Shown: in pieces, positions 41,118 through 51,824 of the stretch
Layout of the letters: each line of letters opens with the position of its first letter
Numbering within the stretch: position 1 is the stretch's first letter
NCBI GenBank assembly: GCA_017354895.1
Contig: CP071494.1
Coordinates: 1,922,001 to 1,986,000, forward strand
DNA from: Podospora comata
Lineage: Eukaryota; Ascomycota; Sordariomycetes; Sordariales; Podosporaceae
DNA: 64,000 nucleotides
Reading direction: 5' to 3'
The notes under the pieces: generated by a model
The model's database searches: none
What the model was told of the DNA's origin: nothing
The model's input: only the letters and a program-made list of their open reading frames with translations
Program-made: the position numbers and the translations under genes

Positions 41118-44100
41118 GTGGAAACAGCTCTTCAAAAGTTTTCCATCTCTCATGATCGACGAAACGTGCCCAATGACACCGCCTCTTACGGGTACGGGTC
41201 TTTTGTCAGCGCTCCGCTTATCCCGCCGCAACAAACAACGCGTGCCATATATGCTCTACCAGATCTACAACCAAGATGGACACCTGCAAAAGAATTAAGA
41301 GCCACCAACACCACGGTCACTGGTACAGTCCCCAACCCCTCAACAATCGCACCCAGTTCAGCATCTCCGGTCGTCAACCCAACACCTACAGAGTCAGGTC
41401 CACCGGCCTGGCTGGAGGCACTAGAAGGGCCATTTCGATCTGCTGGGCGGAACGCCTACTTTTGGGATGAAAGTGTGTCATCAGGATACGGTACGAAAGA
41501 AATCTTTACAGAAAGGAGCCAACTCAATGGTCGAGCACCCATTCCACCCCTCGACAATTGGGGCCGGCTACTGGGCCCACGTCACAGCTTTCGCTTTTTG
41601 GTTACGGCAGGGGACTATATCAGCCCCGATGCAAGCTCTTTTCGTAACCTTCTGGCCATTTGGCACGACCCCTTGGACTCCCAAGCTAGCCTCGCAGTCT
41701 TGAGACGTGATCTAGGCCTGATTGACAAGACATACGAAACCCCAGGAAAGGATGAGCCAGATTACCTCAGGAATTCCCCTCAGTCCTGCACAGTGGTGTG
41801 CAGTGGGTCAGCACTTATCTTTTTGGACCAGACTTGTTGGTTGTCGTGATATATCACCTCATTGATGTGGACTTATACCTGTACAGACACTGTGCAGTTC
41901 CAAAACACGCATTGTTTTAGCTTGGTTGTAGACTTCAACAATGGACACAAATATCAGCCATGCAGCAGTCCGGATCCCAGTGGTTTGGGAGGAGATGAAG
42001 CGCAGAGCTTAGTATTTGAGTCAAATCGTCATGAAGAACAAGACAACAAGAGCAGTACTGCTCCTGATACAGTCCAAAGAACAACCTTTGCATCATCGAT
42101 GACCTCTTCATCCTCTGCAGCTTTTACATCATCGGTAGCCTTTTCATCGTCACCAGCTTTTTCATCGTCAATAAGCTTTCCATCGTCAACAACTTTTTCA
42201 TCAACAACCTTTTTATCATCACCAACTGTTTCGTCATCATCAGCAGCATTGCTGACCTTTCAGCCGCCCATGACAATCATCACCAGCATTACTCATAGCG
42301 GTTTCAACTATGGCTCCTTCAGCACATTGACCGAAGGTAATAGTCAAAGCGACAACACGGTTAGCCAGCTCACAATACAAACATCGACTTCATCACCAGA
42401 CGAGAATAGCATTAAGCCGTCAAAATCTCAACCAGAGGAGTTCACAGACAATGGTAGTGGCCATATTGGTACAACCGTGGAAAGCAAAGGTACAAGTAGG
42501 ATCAACCCCGATAGTACAACATCGACCAGGCGCAGTCTCGAGGCAAGCGACCAGTCAACAACTCCCTCTAAGAGTTTCACGGCCACTACCTCTACTTCCC
42601 AGGTCACACAAGAATCAGGGGTTCGGGATAGCCTTTCAAGGATCAGCGAAACAAAACAAACAACAACACCACACTTCAATACGTCCCAAACTACGACGCC
42701 AACAACCCTATATGCTGACTCTATACCGATAACATTATTGCAAATCAAAAGCTTATCATATCCAGATGCGACACAATTCCGACAATTGGTTGGGTCTCAA
42801 TTAAGTCAAAAACGTCATGATAAGACAATCAGCGGTGCTTGGCAATCAACAACATTTCCTAGCATGGACAAACCCAATAGTGCAGGCCAATCACCAGTTT
42901 CAGACACGAAAACGAGGCCCCCAGCCGTCAAACTGCCCGAAGAGCCTAATATGAGCGATATGTCAACCCGCTCTTTAACTGTCACAACAGAAGCTTCTCA
43001 CAGTCTTGATTCTCTCGAGGACGTCGCCAGCCTAGCTCTGGCACGAAAGGCGACAGTCAGCCAACCTACAGGCTGGGTGAATGGAACAAGGATAATCACT
43101 GCATTACAGTCGCACAAAGAAGCCATCAATCTGTCCATAACGACTTCTTTTCCTACGGATGTCAGGACTTTGGCCGCAATAGCCATCCCTACTTCCGTCA
43201 CAGACCTACATTCTTCGCCATCGACAAGTCATAACCCAACAGAAACGGTCAGTTCGGTGATAGGCGGAGCACAAATACCGCCTCTTTTTCACCCTGTTTC
43301 ATTGGGAGACTATTTCCTAGCTGCATACGTGCCTGTAATGATCACGTTGCCCTTGGCAGCTTTGGCACAAGTATTGAGCATGGAAGTCAAAGCACTTGCT
43401 CCCTTCCACGCACTCAGTAGACCGATGGGGGCGGCAGCTACAGACTCCCTGTGTCTCCCCACAGGTGGCTTTCCGGGGATCTATAAAAGCATTTGCCTTT
43501 GCTTCCGGCGTCAAGGTCGACAGCCCTTATTATTTCTGGTCGATCTGCTTGTCTGGACCACGGCCATCATTGCCTCGCTCTCTAGCGAAGCCTTCGGCAT
43601 CAAGCTCCATGGCAAATGCAAACACGACGATTTCAGAGGATGCTACATGGGAATTGCAGTATTCGGCACTCAAAGCCGAATCATTCAGAGTCTACTGGGC
43701 TTCGCCTTGTGTCTTATTCTGCTTATTATGTATCGGCTCCGAAACTGGCAAACCGGCATTGATGTGCCCCATGGTCGAAGTGTCGCAGCCATATCTATGC
43801 TCGTTACTGAACCATGCACACGCAGAGTCTTGCAGCACCTCAGGCCCGATTCCCACACCGGGAGACTCAGTAACAAGGACATGGCACGCCAGCTTGAAGG
43901 GTACATCTTTAAATTAGCACCCATCTCATCACACCTGACTGGTTACAAGCAGCTTGTTTCCTCAAGGCCCACACAAGCATTACGCAAACCCAAACCACAA
44001 AAGACACCAACCACACGCCGCTCTAGAATCACGGAATTCGTTGACCACCTTCCACAAGCCTTTCTCCTTCAATTCCTCGTCATCCTCGGTACACTCAGCT

Positions 44101-44800
44101 TCATAATTCTGATAATATGCTATGAAACAATTACGGGAGCCGATTCTCCGTTTGAGCACTTCATGAACTCTCAGGGCTTCAGTGTGAAGCTCCTTTCTGC
44201 AGGACTGGGTGAAGTGATATCTCTCTTTTGGGATGATTATTTCGCGCGTGAGTTGTCTCTGACATTTCTAACCCAGCAGTTGAACCCAAGCTCACCTGTC
44301 ATCCCGACAAACAAGAGGTTGCACTCAAAGAGCCAGACCGCCAATTCAACCGCTGGCCGCGCCCTGCCAAAGCCTCTTCCGTTTTCCTAGCCTCCCCACC
44401 GACCACTGCCTTTGCCGCCCTCACTCCTGCTACCCTTCACAGACGTCAGTTCTTTCTCATGTGGGTTGCCTTTGTCACCGTTCTGTCAAAGATCACGCCA
44501 TTGTTGCTATCCAACATCCCATTCAGCCCCTGGCTCACCTGGGAGACACATCGTGTCTGTACTTGGACCGCGGTTGGGATCTTGACAACAATGATCCTCA
44601 CATTGGGGTACGGTCTTATACTTGTCAAGTACTCCCGATGGCCGTCGCATCCAGGAAGACTCGGTGGCATCGTCTACTACCTGTTGACAATGCCGTCTAA
44701 CAGCAACGGAAGAACACCGATTTTGCGGTTTCTTGATGATGGAATGGCACCAGGAGACCATGTGGAGGATATTGAACTTGGAAATATCCAACGTCGTTGA
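41118..44800 (+). CDS. DUF3433-like multi-pass membrane protein
   Basis: About 1,190 codons. Exon 1 (41118-41802) joins exon 2 (41887-44247) over an 84-base intron (GTGGGT..ACAG), restoring CTVVCNTVQFQNTHC. A long Ser/Thr-rich, probably extracellular region follows. The second half has helices and blocks typical of fungal DUF3433 proteins: DYFLAAYVPVMITLPLAAL, ALAPFHALSRPMGA, PLLFLVDLLVWTTAIIA, then FLLQFLVILGTLSFIILIIC and FSVKLLSAGLGEVISLFWDD. To enter the last part (FFLMWVAFVTVLSKITPLLL, TWTAVGILTTMILTLGYG) the frame must shift at 44248-44276. The only signals there, GTGAGT and CCCAG, give a 29-base intron, too short to be routine, so a frameshift is possible. The first open codon is GTG and no ATG is in exon 1, so the 5' end is incomplete. 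Function unknown. Confidence 0.68.
42085..42245 (+). repeat. Ser-rich coding minisatellite
   Basis: About eight degenerate units of roughly 18 bases (ttttcatcgtcaacaacc-like) encode (S/T)F-S-S-S-x-x repeats in the extracellular part of the DUF3433-like protein. A typical slippage-prone wall-exposed segment. Confidence 0.75.
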
Positions 44801-44856
44801 AGCTACAAGCTACCTATACTGTATCCTAGAAACAATCCAACTCATCATGATGGACA

Positions 44857-46924
44857 TTACCCAGACTTCCTCGGAGTAACATCAACTCCCACTAAATCAC
44901 CAGCCCTATACTCTTCAAGAACCTTCATAAAGGACAAGATGCCCTCCGACCAAATACCCATCCTAGCACTCTTCATCATCTCGGCAGGATCCTGATTTGG
45001 CTTGTTGAACTCGCCCTCCGAAGTGGTATAACCTGGCGTGCACACGCTAAGTGCAGCAAGATTGGCAGCTCGCTTGACGGCTTCCATCGCCCAGCCCTCT
45101 TCAGCCTCTACTGTCGGGTCAATCACGGCGAGCCCCCCAACCTTTTCCTCGGCCTTCTTGATGAAGTGAGTCATGTGTTCAGCCGCAATATCCAACGTCT
45201 CAGCGTTGTTAGGAGACTGCCCAAATTGAGCAGTCGGCCCAAAGAAAAGGTTAGGAAACCCGCGGCTGATAACACCATGGAGAGTCGAAGCTCCCTGAGC
45301 ATCCCACTTGTCGTCGAACGACTTTCCACCACGACCAAAAACATTGATTCCCGTCCGTTTCGCAGGGTTGAGACCACCATACGCAGGAGACCGATACCCA
45401 GTGCTGAGAACGAGGATGTCGAGCGGATACTCCTTCCCTTGCACGACCAGCCCTGTGCTAGTAGCAGAGTCGATACCCTTTCCGTCTGTGTCAACCAAGT
45501 GAACGTGAGGGAGGTTGAATGCCTGCAGGTACTCATCACTGAAAGTTGGACGCTTGCACCAAACAGGGTACCAAGGCTTGAGCGCCTTTGCTGTCTCCGG
45601 ATCCTTGACGATCTCATCAATGCGAGCACGAGCCTTTTCAGCACGTGGCAGGTCCAACATCAAGAGGCCCCCAACATGCTCGCCAATCTTCTCTGGAGTA
45701 GGCTCGATGATCCCAAAGTTGGGAGAGCCAACGATAGCACAATAGGCAGGCGCCTCGGTCCATCCACAGCCGACCATGTTGACTTGCTCCGGGGGAGCGC
45801 AGTTGTTAAGGTAAGTGACCCAGTTATAGCGGCGCTCGCGTTGCCATCCTTTTTTGTTGGCGATCTTTGTTTTCCTTTGTAACTGTTAGCCCGAGTTCGA
45901 AGTCTCCCCCAACAGGATCAAAGAGCTGTACTTACCATTCCTCAAGATCCGTTTCCTTCTGGCCACGCCAACTCACCGACGAAGGCGTCCGCTGGAAAAC
46001 ATACACCTCCTTCGCAAACTTTGCCAGCTTCGGCACAACCTGAATAGCCGTCGCACCAGTCCCGATAATCCCCACCCTTTTCCCTTCCAAGCCGGTCAAA
46101 TTCTGGTCCTCCTGCGAGCCACCCGTAGTCCCATAATCCCAGCGAGATGTATGGAACATCGACCCCCCAAGGTTCTCCAGTCCCGGTACCTTGGGAACAT
46201 GAGGAATCGTCAAAACACCCGACAAAACAAAGAAATAATTCGCCTGGATATTCAGCTTCCTTTCTCCCTCCTCTGGCCCCCTGTTTTCCGTCACAGCCAC
46301 ATTCCACACCTCCTCCTCATCACTCCACCTGCAATCCGTCACCTCCGACCTGAAAAGCGCCTTGTCATGGAGATCCCACTTTGTGGCAATCCTCTCAGCA
46401 TGCTCACGCAGCTCAAGTCCCGTAGCGTATTTTTGCTTAGGAACATACCCCGTCTCTTCCAACAGCGGCATGTAGATATAACTCTCCACATCACAGTGCA
46501 GACCAGGATAGCGGTTCCAATACCAAGTACCACCATATCCACCACCAGCCTCAATGATACGGAGGTCATCAGGACCGTTGACGAGACCAGCTTCGATAAG
46601 CTTGACAGCGGCGATGAGACCGCCGTAGCCGCCCCCCAGGATGACGAATTTGTACCTCCCGCCATCCTTGACAGCGGGGGTTTTGGCGTTGAGAGCTGCG
46701 TGGTCGACCCAGGGATCTTTGCCTAGGGAATGGATGCGGGCGTCCTTGGCGTCCTGGAGGTCGACGTACTGGGCGAGGCCGTCTGAGCGGAAGCGTTTGG
46801 AGGCTTCTTCAGTGTATTTTTGTTGGATGCTGGCGAACTTGGCTTGCATGGCTGCCATGTCGGGGGGGGCTCCGTCGGAGCCATTGGTGCTGTCAGCACT
46901 GGGGAGGACCTCTGAGGTCGTCAT
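44857..46924 (-). CDS. Baeyer-Villiger-type flavin monooxygenase
   Basis: Two exons (46924-45936, 45874-44857) with a 61-base intron (GTAAGT..AAAG) give 668 residues. The enzyme class uses FAD and NADPH to insert oxygen next to a ketone, making esters or lactones. Visible are the FAD Rossmann motif LGGGYGG (97-102), the block GGTWYWNRYPG (131-141) and a Baeyer-Villiger fingerprint variant LGGSMFHTSRW (252-262; canonical FxGxxxHxxxW, Phe replaced by Leu). The NADPH Rossmann motif GTGATA is at 288-293. Exon 2 contains LVLSTGYRSP and GFPNLFFGPTAQFG. The protein has an N-terminal extension of about 90 residues, as in several fungal members. No targeting signal. It is divergent from the cyclase-family gene over a 1.2 kb gap, suggesting co-regulation. 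Substrate unknown. Confidence 0.9.
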
Positions 46925-48113
46925 GGTGTGAGGTTTGAAGAGTTATCTTTGTCAACAAGGACTGAAGATACAGATAACGGAAACCAAAGAGAGAGGAACG
47001 GATGGCTTACGAGTTCCAAAACAGGATGTCGTGCAAAACTTTTACTTATGTGTCTCCCCCTGGGAAGCCCTGGGTGCGAGTACGAGCAGTTTATATACCA
47101 GAACGAGTACGATCGCGAGAATGGTAGGAAGGGATCGGGTTGCCTGGTGGTGTGTCTCGCGGTGCTCACAGTGTTGTGGAGTGTGTGTGTTCTGGGCTCC
47201 ATGATCTACAGGCTGCAGGGGCGTTACTGATCCCATATTAAAGGTCTTGGCGGGATTGCGAAACCAGGAAAAGACAGGTCGGCCATGTCGCATTGCATAC
47301 TGTACATTCCTCCTGTTGTTGCAACGCACATTGCCAACGCCCTGAGTCTCGGGGTGTAGCAGCTGTCCGATCCCAAGATTAACCGCGCTCTCCCGGGCAG
47401 GATGAAACAGAATCTGCCATCTTCTTCGGCGTCCGGCATCAATCCGAAGCAATCATCTGCTGGGGGTCCAAGACAACTCACGGCTCATGGACTTGCCATG
47501 CCTCAAGCCGTTCCTTCACATTCTTCAGTTGCCCCTCCATAGATCGCCATCCCGCTCCGTGCAAGCGCCAATCATTGGCCGTTTGGGATATAGGGTTACA
47601 GACAAGGTTTTTACGCGAGCCCATGTCGATAAACGCACAGGTCACAGTGCGGGGTGGATGGGCCGTGTACATACTGCATCATTATTTGTGTACTCCGTAG
47701 GTAGTTTGATGACTCTTGTCCAATCGTCAGACACCAAGAGGAGAGTGAGGGGTGGAAAAATGCAGATATTGACAGTCTCAGCCATCGAATCCCCCGAAGG
47801 CACACAGGAGCTGATAAGGTCAAACTCCCAACAAGGGTCTCTACAAGTTGCGTAATGCATCATGCTAAACTCTTGGTGCCCACGGAAGTTAACAAATCAC
47901 CAACAGCTCAGCAGGGAACCAAAGTCCCCAAGGTGCCAACCGCATCAAGCGATGGAACTCGACTCATGTGGAGCAATGCCAACATGAGACACACATATAA
48001 CTTGCTCAACCTTCCCCCCTTCACCATCATGACCCCTCTTGTCTCGTTATCGAACAGGTCGACCTGCATAAACAATACACCAATAAAGAACCAACAACTA
48101 AAAGGCCACCAAC
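46925..48113. promoter_or_regulatory. shared upstream region of monooxygenase and cyclase genes
   Basis: 1.19 kb between two divergent starts. No supported gene lies inside. It should contain both promoters and, if the pair is co-regulated, common binding sites; none can be named from sequence alone. Confidence 0.4.
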
Positions 48114-49245
48114 ATGCCTACCGACCCAAGCTCCGTCCCAAACTTTGACGACCTCCCCGCAGTCGATGGACACCCTCAGGGCTGCGCCTGGGGAGTCTTC
48201 GACAAGGACGGAAAGAAAGACCACTACGGTACACTGAACTTTGTCACACCTGAAATCGTAGCTGCTGCTGCCAAAGAAGTCACAGATGGCATTTCCATCT
48301 CTCTCAAGTATGTGTGCGGATTCTCCACGCAAAATAGGCACTAACAACCCCAAAGCTGGCCCCTAAACGGCATCAAGTTCCCCTTGCCCGGCCGCAAAGC
48401 CCCCGTCCACAAACCCGTTTCCCTCCGCGAGGTAGGGATGGAAATCGATGGCTTTGACGACGAGCTCGAAATCAACACCCAATTCTCCTCCCAATGGGAC
48501 TCCCTCTGCCACTGTGTCCTCCCCTCGGGCGAGACCTACAACGGGTTCAAGCCCTCTATTGAGCTCCTTCAAACAACCACCACTGAGGGCAACGAAATGC
48601 CCACTATTGATCACTGGCACTCCCCCGCCAAGGGCTGCCTCGTTGCCCGTGGCGTCTTGATTGACTTTAAGCGCTATATTGATGAGATCACTGACAAGAC
48701 GTATGACCCCCTTGATGGTCATAGGATCACCGTTGAGGAGATCGAAGCGGTGGCGAAGCATCAAGGGGTGGAGATCAAGCCAGGGGATGTCCTGATTATT
48801 CGGACGGGGTATACAGAGTTTTTGGAGAATCCAACTCCGGAAGGGTTTGCCAAGATGGCTACAATGTCGCTTTCTGGCGTGCATGGCACGACTGAGACGG
48901 CGAAGTGGTTCTGGAATAAGAGGATTGCGGCTGTTGCTTCGGATGCGCATGCTTTTGAGGCGCTGCCGCCGTTGAAGGAGAATGGGGAGGTTGGTGCTGT
49001 GGCGGATTTGGGTGAGTTCTTTGCTAGTTTTTTGAACACAAAACGAATGGGTTTGCTGACAGAGAACAGTGCTGCACAAGTGGTTTTTGAACTACTTTGG
49101 AACACCCATTGGTGAGCTTTGGGATTTGAAGGCGCTGGGAGAGTATGCCAAGAAGAAGGGCAAGTACAGCTTTTTGCTGACAAGCGCACCGCTGAATCAT
49201 CCTGGACTGGTGGCTTCACCACCCAACGCCATTGCCTTGTTCTGA
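48114..49245 (+). CDS. cyclase-family metal hydrolase
   Basis: Three exons (48114-48307, 48356-49011, 49070-49245), introns of 48 and 58 bases, give 341 residues. The protein belongs to the putative cyclase family (bacterial kynurenine formamidase and isatin hydrolase are relatives), which are Mn/Zn hydrolases. Blocks seen are ISISLNWPLNGIKFP after the first splice, then QFSSQWDSLCHC, a position where the family usually has an HxGTHxD metal motif. Later come KGCLVARGVLIDF, IKPGDVLIIRTGY and PPLKENGEVG. The metal motif here is altered (QWDSLCH) as in many fungal homologs, so the ligands differ from the bacterial type. C-terminus LNHPGLVASPPNAIALF. Likely hydrolyses or forms a cyclic product; the partner may be the neighbouring monooxygenase. 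Confidence 0.85.
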
Positions 49246-49788
49246 GCTGCTTCCAAATTTGTCAGGCAATTGATGACTTGTGTGGGAGCACAGAATCCAA
49301 AATAAAGAATAAGAAGGAAAAGCCAAACCAAAGGCTGGCTCACACTGTCAGGTTATGGACAAATAAAATAGACCGAAATGCGATGAAAAAGGGTTAAACC
49401 ACCTTCGATTACCCATATTGCCTAACTATCTCTGTTCACCTCACGATACACGAATAGTACGATAAGGTCGTCAAAGTGGCTGGCTGTTAATTCCTGGGAT
49501 CGAGTGGCAACATTTAAAACTAAGATGATAGAATTCAAATAATAGGTAATGGACAGGGAAGTTCGTTGGATGGAATTCAGACTTTGAACACTGTGAGTTT
49601 CAACTTTGAACGCCGCTTCCTACTAGTTTGAAGCCTTGAGCCGATTTTCAACGTGTCCGAAGCCGCAATTCCCGGAGCCACAACTCCACCCGCCTCCTCG
49701 GCGCTCCGGCTCCCTCCTCAACACCACCGTCTCTCACAAATTCACCACTTAACCACCCCAAACCTTACAAACACCACCACCCCTCAAA
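49246..49788. other. intergenic, no gene seen
   Basis: Between two plus-strand genes. A/C-rich just before the thioesterase start, as is common in fungal 5' UTRs. A 118-codon frame from 49653 overlaps the thioesterase start in another frame and has Pro/His-rich shadow composition. Confidence 0.45.
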
Positions 49789-50325
49789 ATGTCGACCTAT
49801 ACCCACCCCTCCGACCCCTCCACCCTCTCCCACGTCCAATCAACCTGGGACTTTATCCGCCCCAACTCGTCCATCTACAACCACCTCCTCTCCGACATCC
49901 GCCTCGTCGCCGCCACAAAGGGGCGCATCATCGCCCACCTAGACGTCACACCCATCCACACCAACTCCAAAAACATCCTCCACGGGGCAGTAAGCGGGAC
50001 GCTGTGTGACTGGGCCGGGGGTATGGCGATTGCTGCCGAGACGGGGCTGCAAAAGACGGGCGTGAGCACGGATATGCATGTTAGTTATTGCTCGACGGCC
50101 AAGGTGGGGGATACGTTGGAGATTGAGGCTTGGGTGGGCAGGGCGGGGAAGAACTTGGGGTTTACGGGGTTTGAGATTAGGAGGGGGGTGACAAATGGAG
50201 AGGGGAAGAAGGGGGTTGTGGTGGCTATGGGGAGTCACACCAAGTTTCTATTGTTTGGGCAGGGGAATAGTGAGATAAAAGAGGAAAAGAGGGAGGGGAC
50301 GGTTGAAGGGAATGGGTCCGAGTAG
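49789..50325 (+). CDS. hotdog-fold thioesterase (PaaI/ACOT13-like)
   Basis: Single exon, 178 residues. The central 110 residues show the hotdog pattern. ATKGRIIAHLDVTPIHTN is followed by NILHGAVSGTLCDWAGGMAI, where the HG-x-hydrophobic stretch and acidic Asp match the active-site helix of PaaI/ACOT13-type acyl-CoA thioesterases. Then come GVSTDMHVSYCSTAKVGDTLEIEAWV and a last strand VAMGSHTKFL. The protein would hydrolyse acyl-CoA thioesters, substrate unknown. The C-terminal 25 residues are an acidic, charged tail not needed for the fold. No clear mitochondrial or peroxisomal signal. It lies on the same strand as the cyclase-family gene, 543 bases downstream, so a role in the same small-molecule pathway is possible. 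Confidence 0.85.
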   Translation: MSTYTHPSDPSTLSHVQSTWDFIRPNSSIYNHLLSDIRLVAATKGRIIAHLDVTPIHTNSKNILHGAVSGTLCDWAGGMAIAAETGLQKTGVSTDMHVSYCSTAKVGDTLEIEAWVGRAGKNLGFTGFEIRRGVTNGEGKKGVVVAMGSHTKFLLFGQGNSEIKEEKREGTVEGNGSE

Positions 50326-50979
50326 GGGATTGGGGCGAGGGCAACCCTGAAGACATAGATTTATAGACAGTTACATGGCTGACAAAATGATAGAGGCAGC
50401 CGCTGGGGATGAACATGCAAGCCAGAATGACTCTAAGAATAGTTTATAGATGTTGAGTGTATACTTGTGGCACTTAAAGATAAGGTAGCCAATAGACCTT
50501 TAAAGATGGTTCATATGCCTTTCAAGGTCATTTATATCTTTGAAATAGTTGAACGGTCTTCGAAATATAGTCGAAGACGTTTCTTTTATCTTTCAAGACC
50601 TTGAATCTACGTTACAGAGAACATAAGCCCCGCCTAAAGTTTAACAACATTGCTGGTGGTGGTTCCCAATCAAAGCCCCTAAAGGAAAACCCACGCTCAT
50701 GCCTGCCACCATGGAAGTGCTGGTACGGTGCCTTCTCAAAATATGGCGGGGTTGATGCCAAACGGATGAAGCAGAAACCATCGCAAATCATCAGAAGAGG
50801 CCCGTGAAAGAGCTCGAGGTGGGATGTAAGGGTCACTTACCAAACTTGAAAATTTAGTCCCGCTCCTTATCTACCCACCTAGCTTCATTCCGCCATTCTT
50901 CTTTTGCTCTCCGCGACCGCACCCACTCTCTACATATAATATCCACATTCAATTCTCTACATCCTTCGAACCACGCACA
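50326..50979. other. intergenic with a hairpin
   Basis: AT-rich spacer. At 50556-50578 gtcttcga and tcgaagac form a perfect 8-base stem around a 7-base loop, set among repeated ctttcaag/ctttaaag words. No gene seen. Confidence 0.5.
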
Positions 50980-51464
50980 ATGAGCCACCTAACATCCGAA
51001 GAAGCGGCACTCCCGCCTGGGTACCGAGGAGGTATGGGATAGGACGTTGCATATTGAGGAGCATATTCTCGCTGCCAAGAACTGAGGTGAAGGAAGAGCT
51101 TGCTTTCTCCAGTTGGGGAGACTTGAGTGGACCAAGGATGGTCAGGGTAATTGGTATGTACCACACCCTCCTCACTTAAAGTTGTTAGAATTTTGATAAG
51201 AACTCTGTTACTAGGCCGGTGACTGAAGATGGTGTTGAAGATAATGCTGCCGCTGAAAGACTCCACTGGCGGGAAACAGGTTTTTGCCTCGTTGCTCGGA
51301 TCGGTCAACAAGGACACATCGATGGCGTTTATGCCATTTATGATATGGATTGGGATGGTCCTTTCACCGGAGAGGATGGGAGGTATTCTTGTGATGATAG
51401 CAATTGGGGTATACCCCCTGGTTTTGAGCACGATAATGATGATGAGGACGAGGTACGAAGATGA
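50980..51464 (+). CDS. small acidic hypothetical protein
   Basis: A three-exon gene (50980-51031, 51087-51153, 51215-51464) of 122 residues. The introns are 55 bases (GTATGG..TGAG, an uncommon acceptor) and 61 bases (GTATGT..CTAG). The reading is MSHLTSEEAALPPGYRG, EGRACFLQLGRLEWTKDGQG, then NWPVTEDGVEDNAAAERLHW, TGFCLVARIG and a very acidic end (GFEHDNDDEDEVRR). No single frame shows it whole; the joins recover a globular-looking sequence with many Trp, Gly and Asp. I do not know the family. A 270-codon frame on the opposite strand covers the same DNA but is its shadow. Cytosolic by lack of signals. Exon 1 and the TGAG acceptor are the least certain parts. Confidence 0.55.
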
Positions 51465-51824
51465 GATCGAGGGTGGGGACGAGGCCAAGGAAGAGAAAAG
51501 CAGATCTTTTGCGCCCGGCTTGCAGAAAGAATGGGAAATTTTGGTGGTAGCTACCATGTTTGGTGGGACGAGGTTACATTCTCCCAGTCCAATTCGGCCA
51601 GTCTCGGATTTGTGTCGAAAGACATATTGGTCTGTGATGTTGAAGAATGAAGGGTGGTCCGGCGATGCAAAGAGCCGCAAATCGTGGTAGAAAACAAAGC
51701 CTCGATATTTTATTTCACCACTCACTCTTTCATTCATGTGAAAAAGAAAATTCACTCTCATCAGAATCGGCTACATATGTCCCATCAAAATCCCCTCCCT
51801 AGTTCCCCTCGCCGTCATAACATC
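51465..51824. other. 3' flank between convergent genes
   Basis: Downstream regions of the small acidic gene (plus) and the P-type ATPase (minus). No independent gene is supported. Confidence 0.5.

Noticed and set aside
50949-51761. 270-codon open frame on the minus strand
   Set aside because: It starts without a typical context, has low-quality composition, and is antisense to the spliced 122-residue gene, which fits fungal intron signals better.
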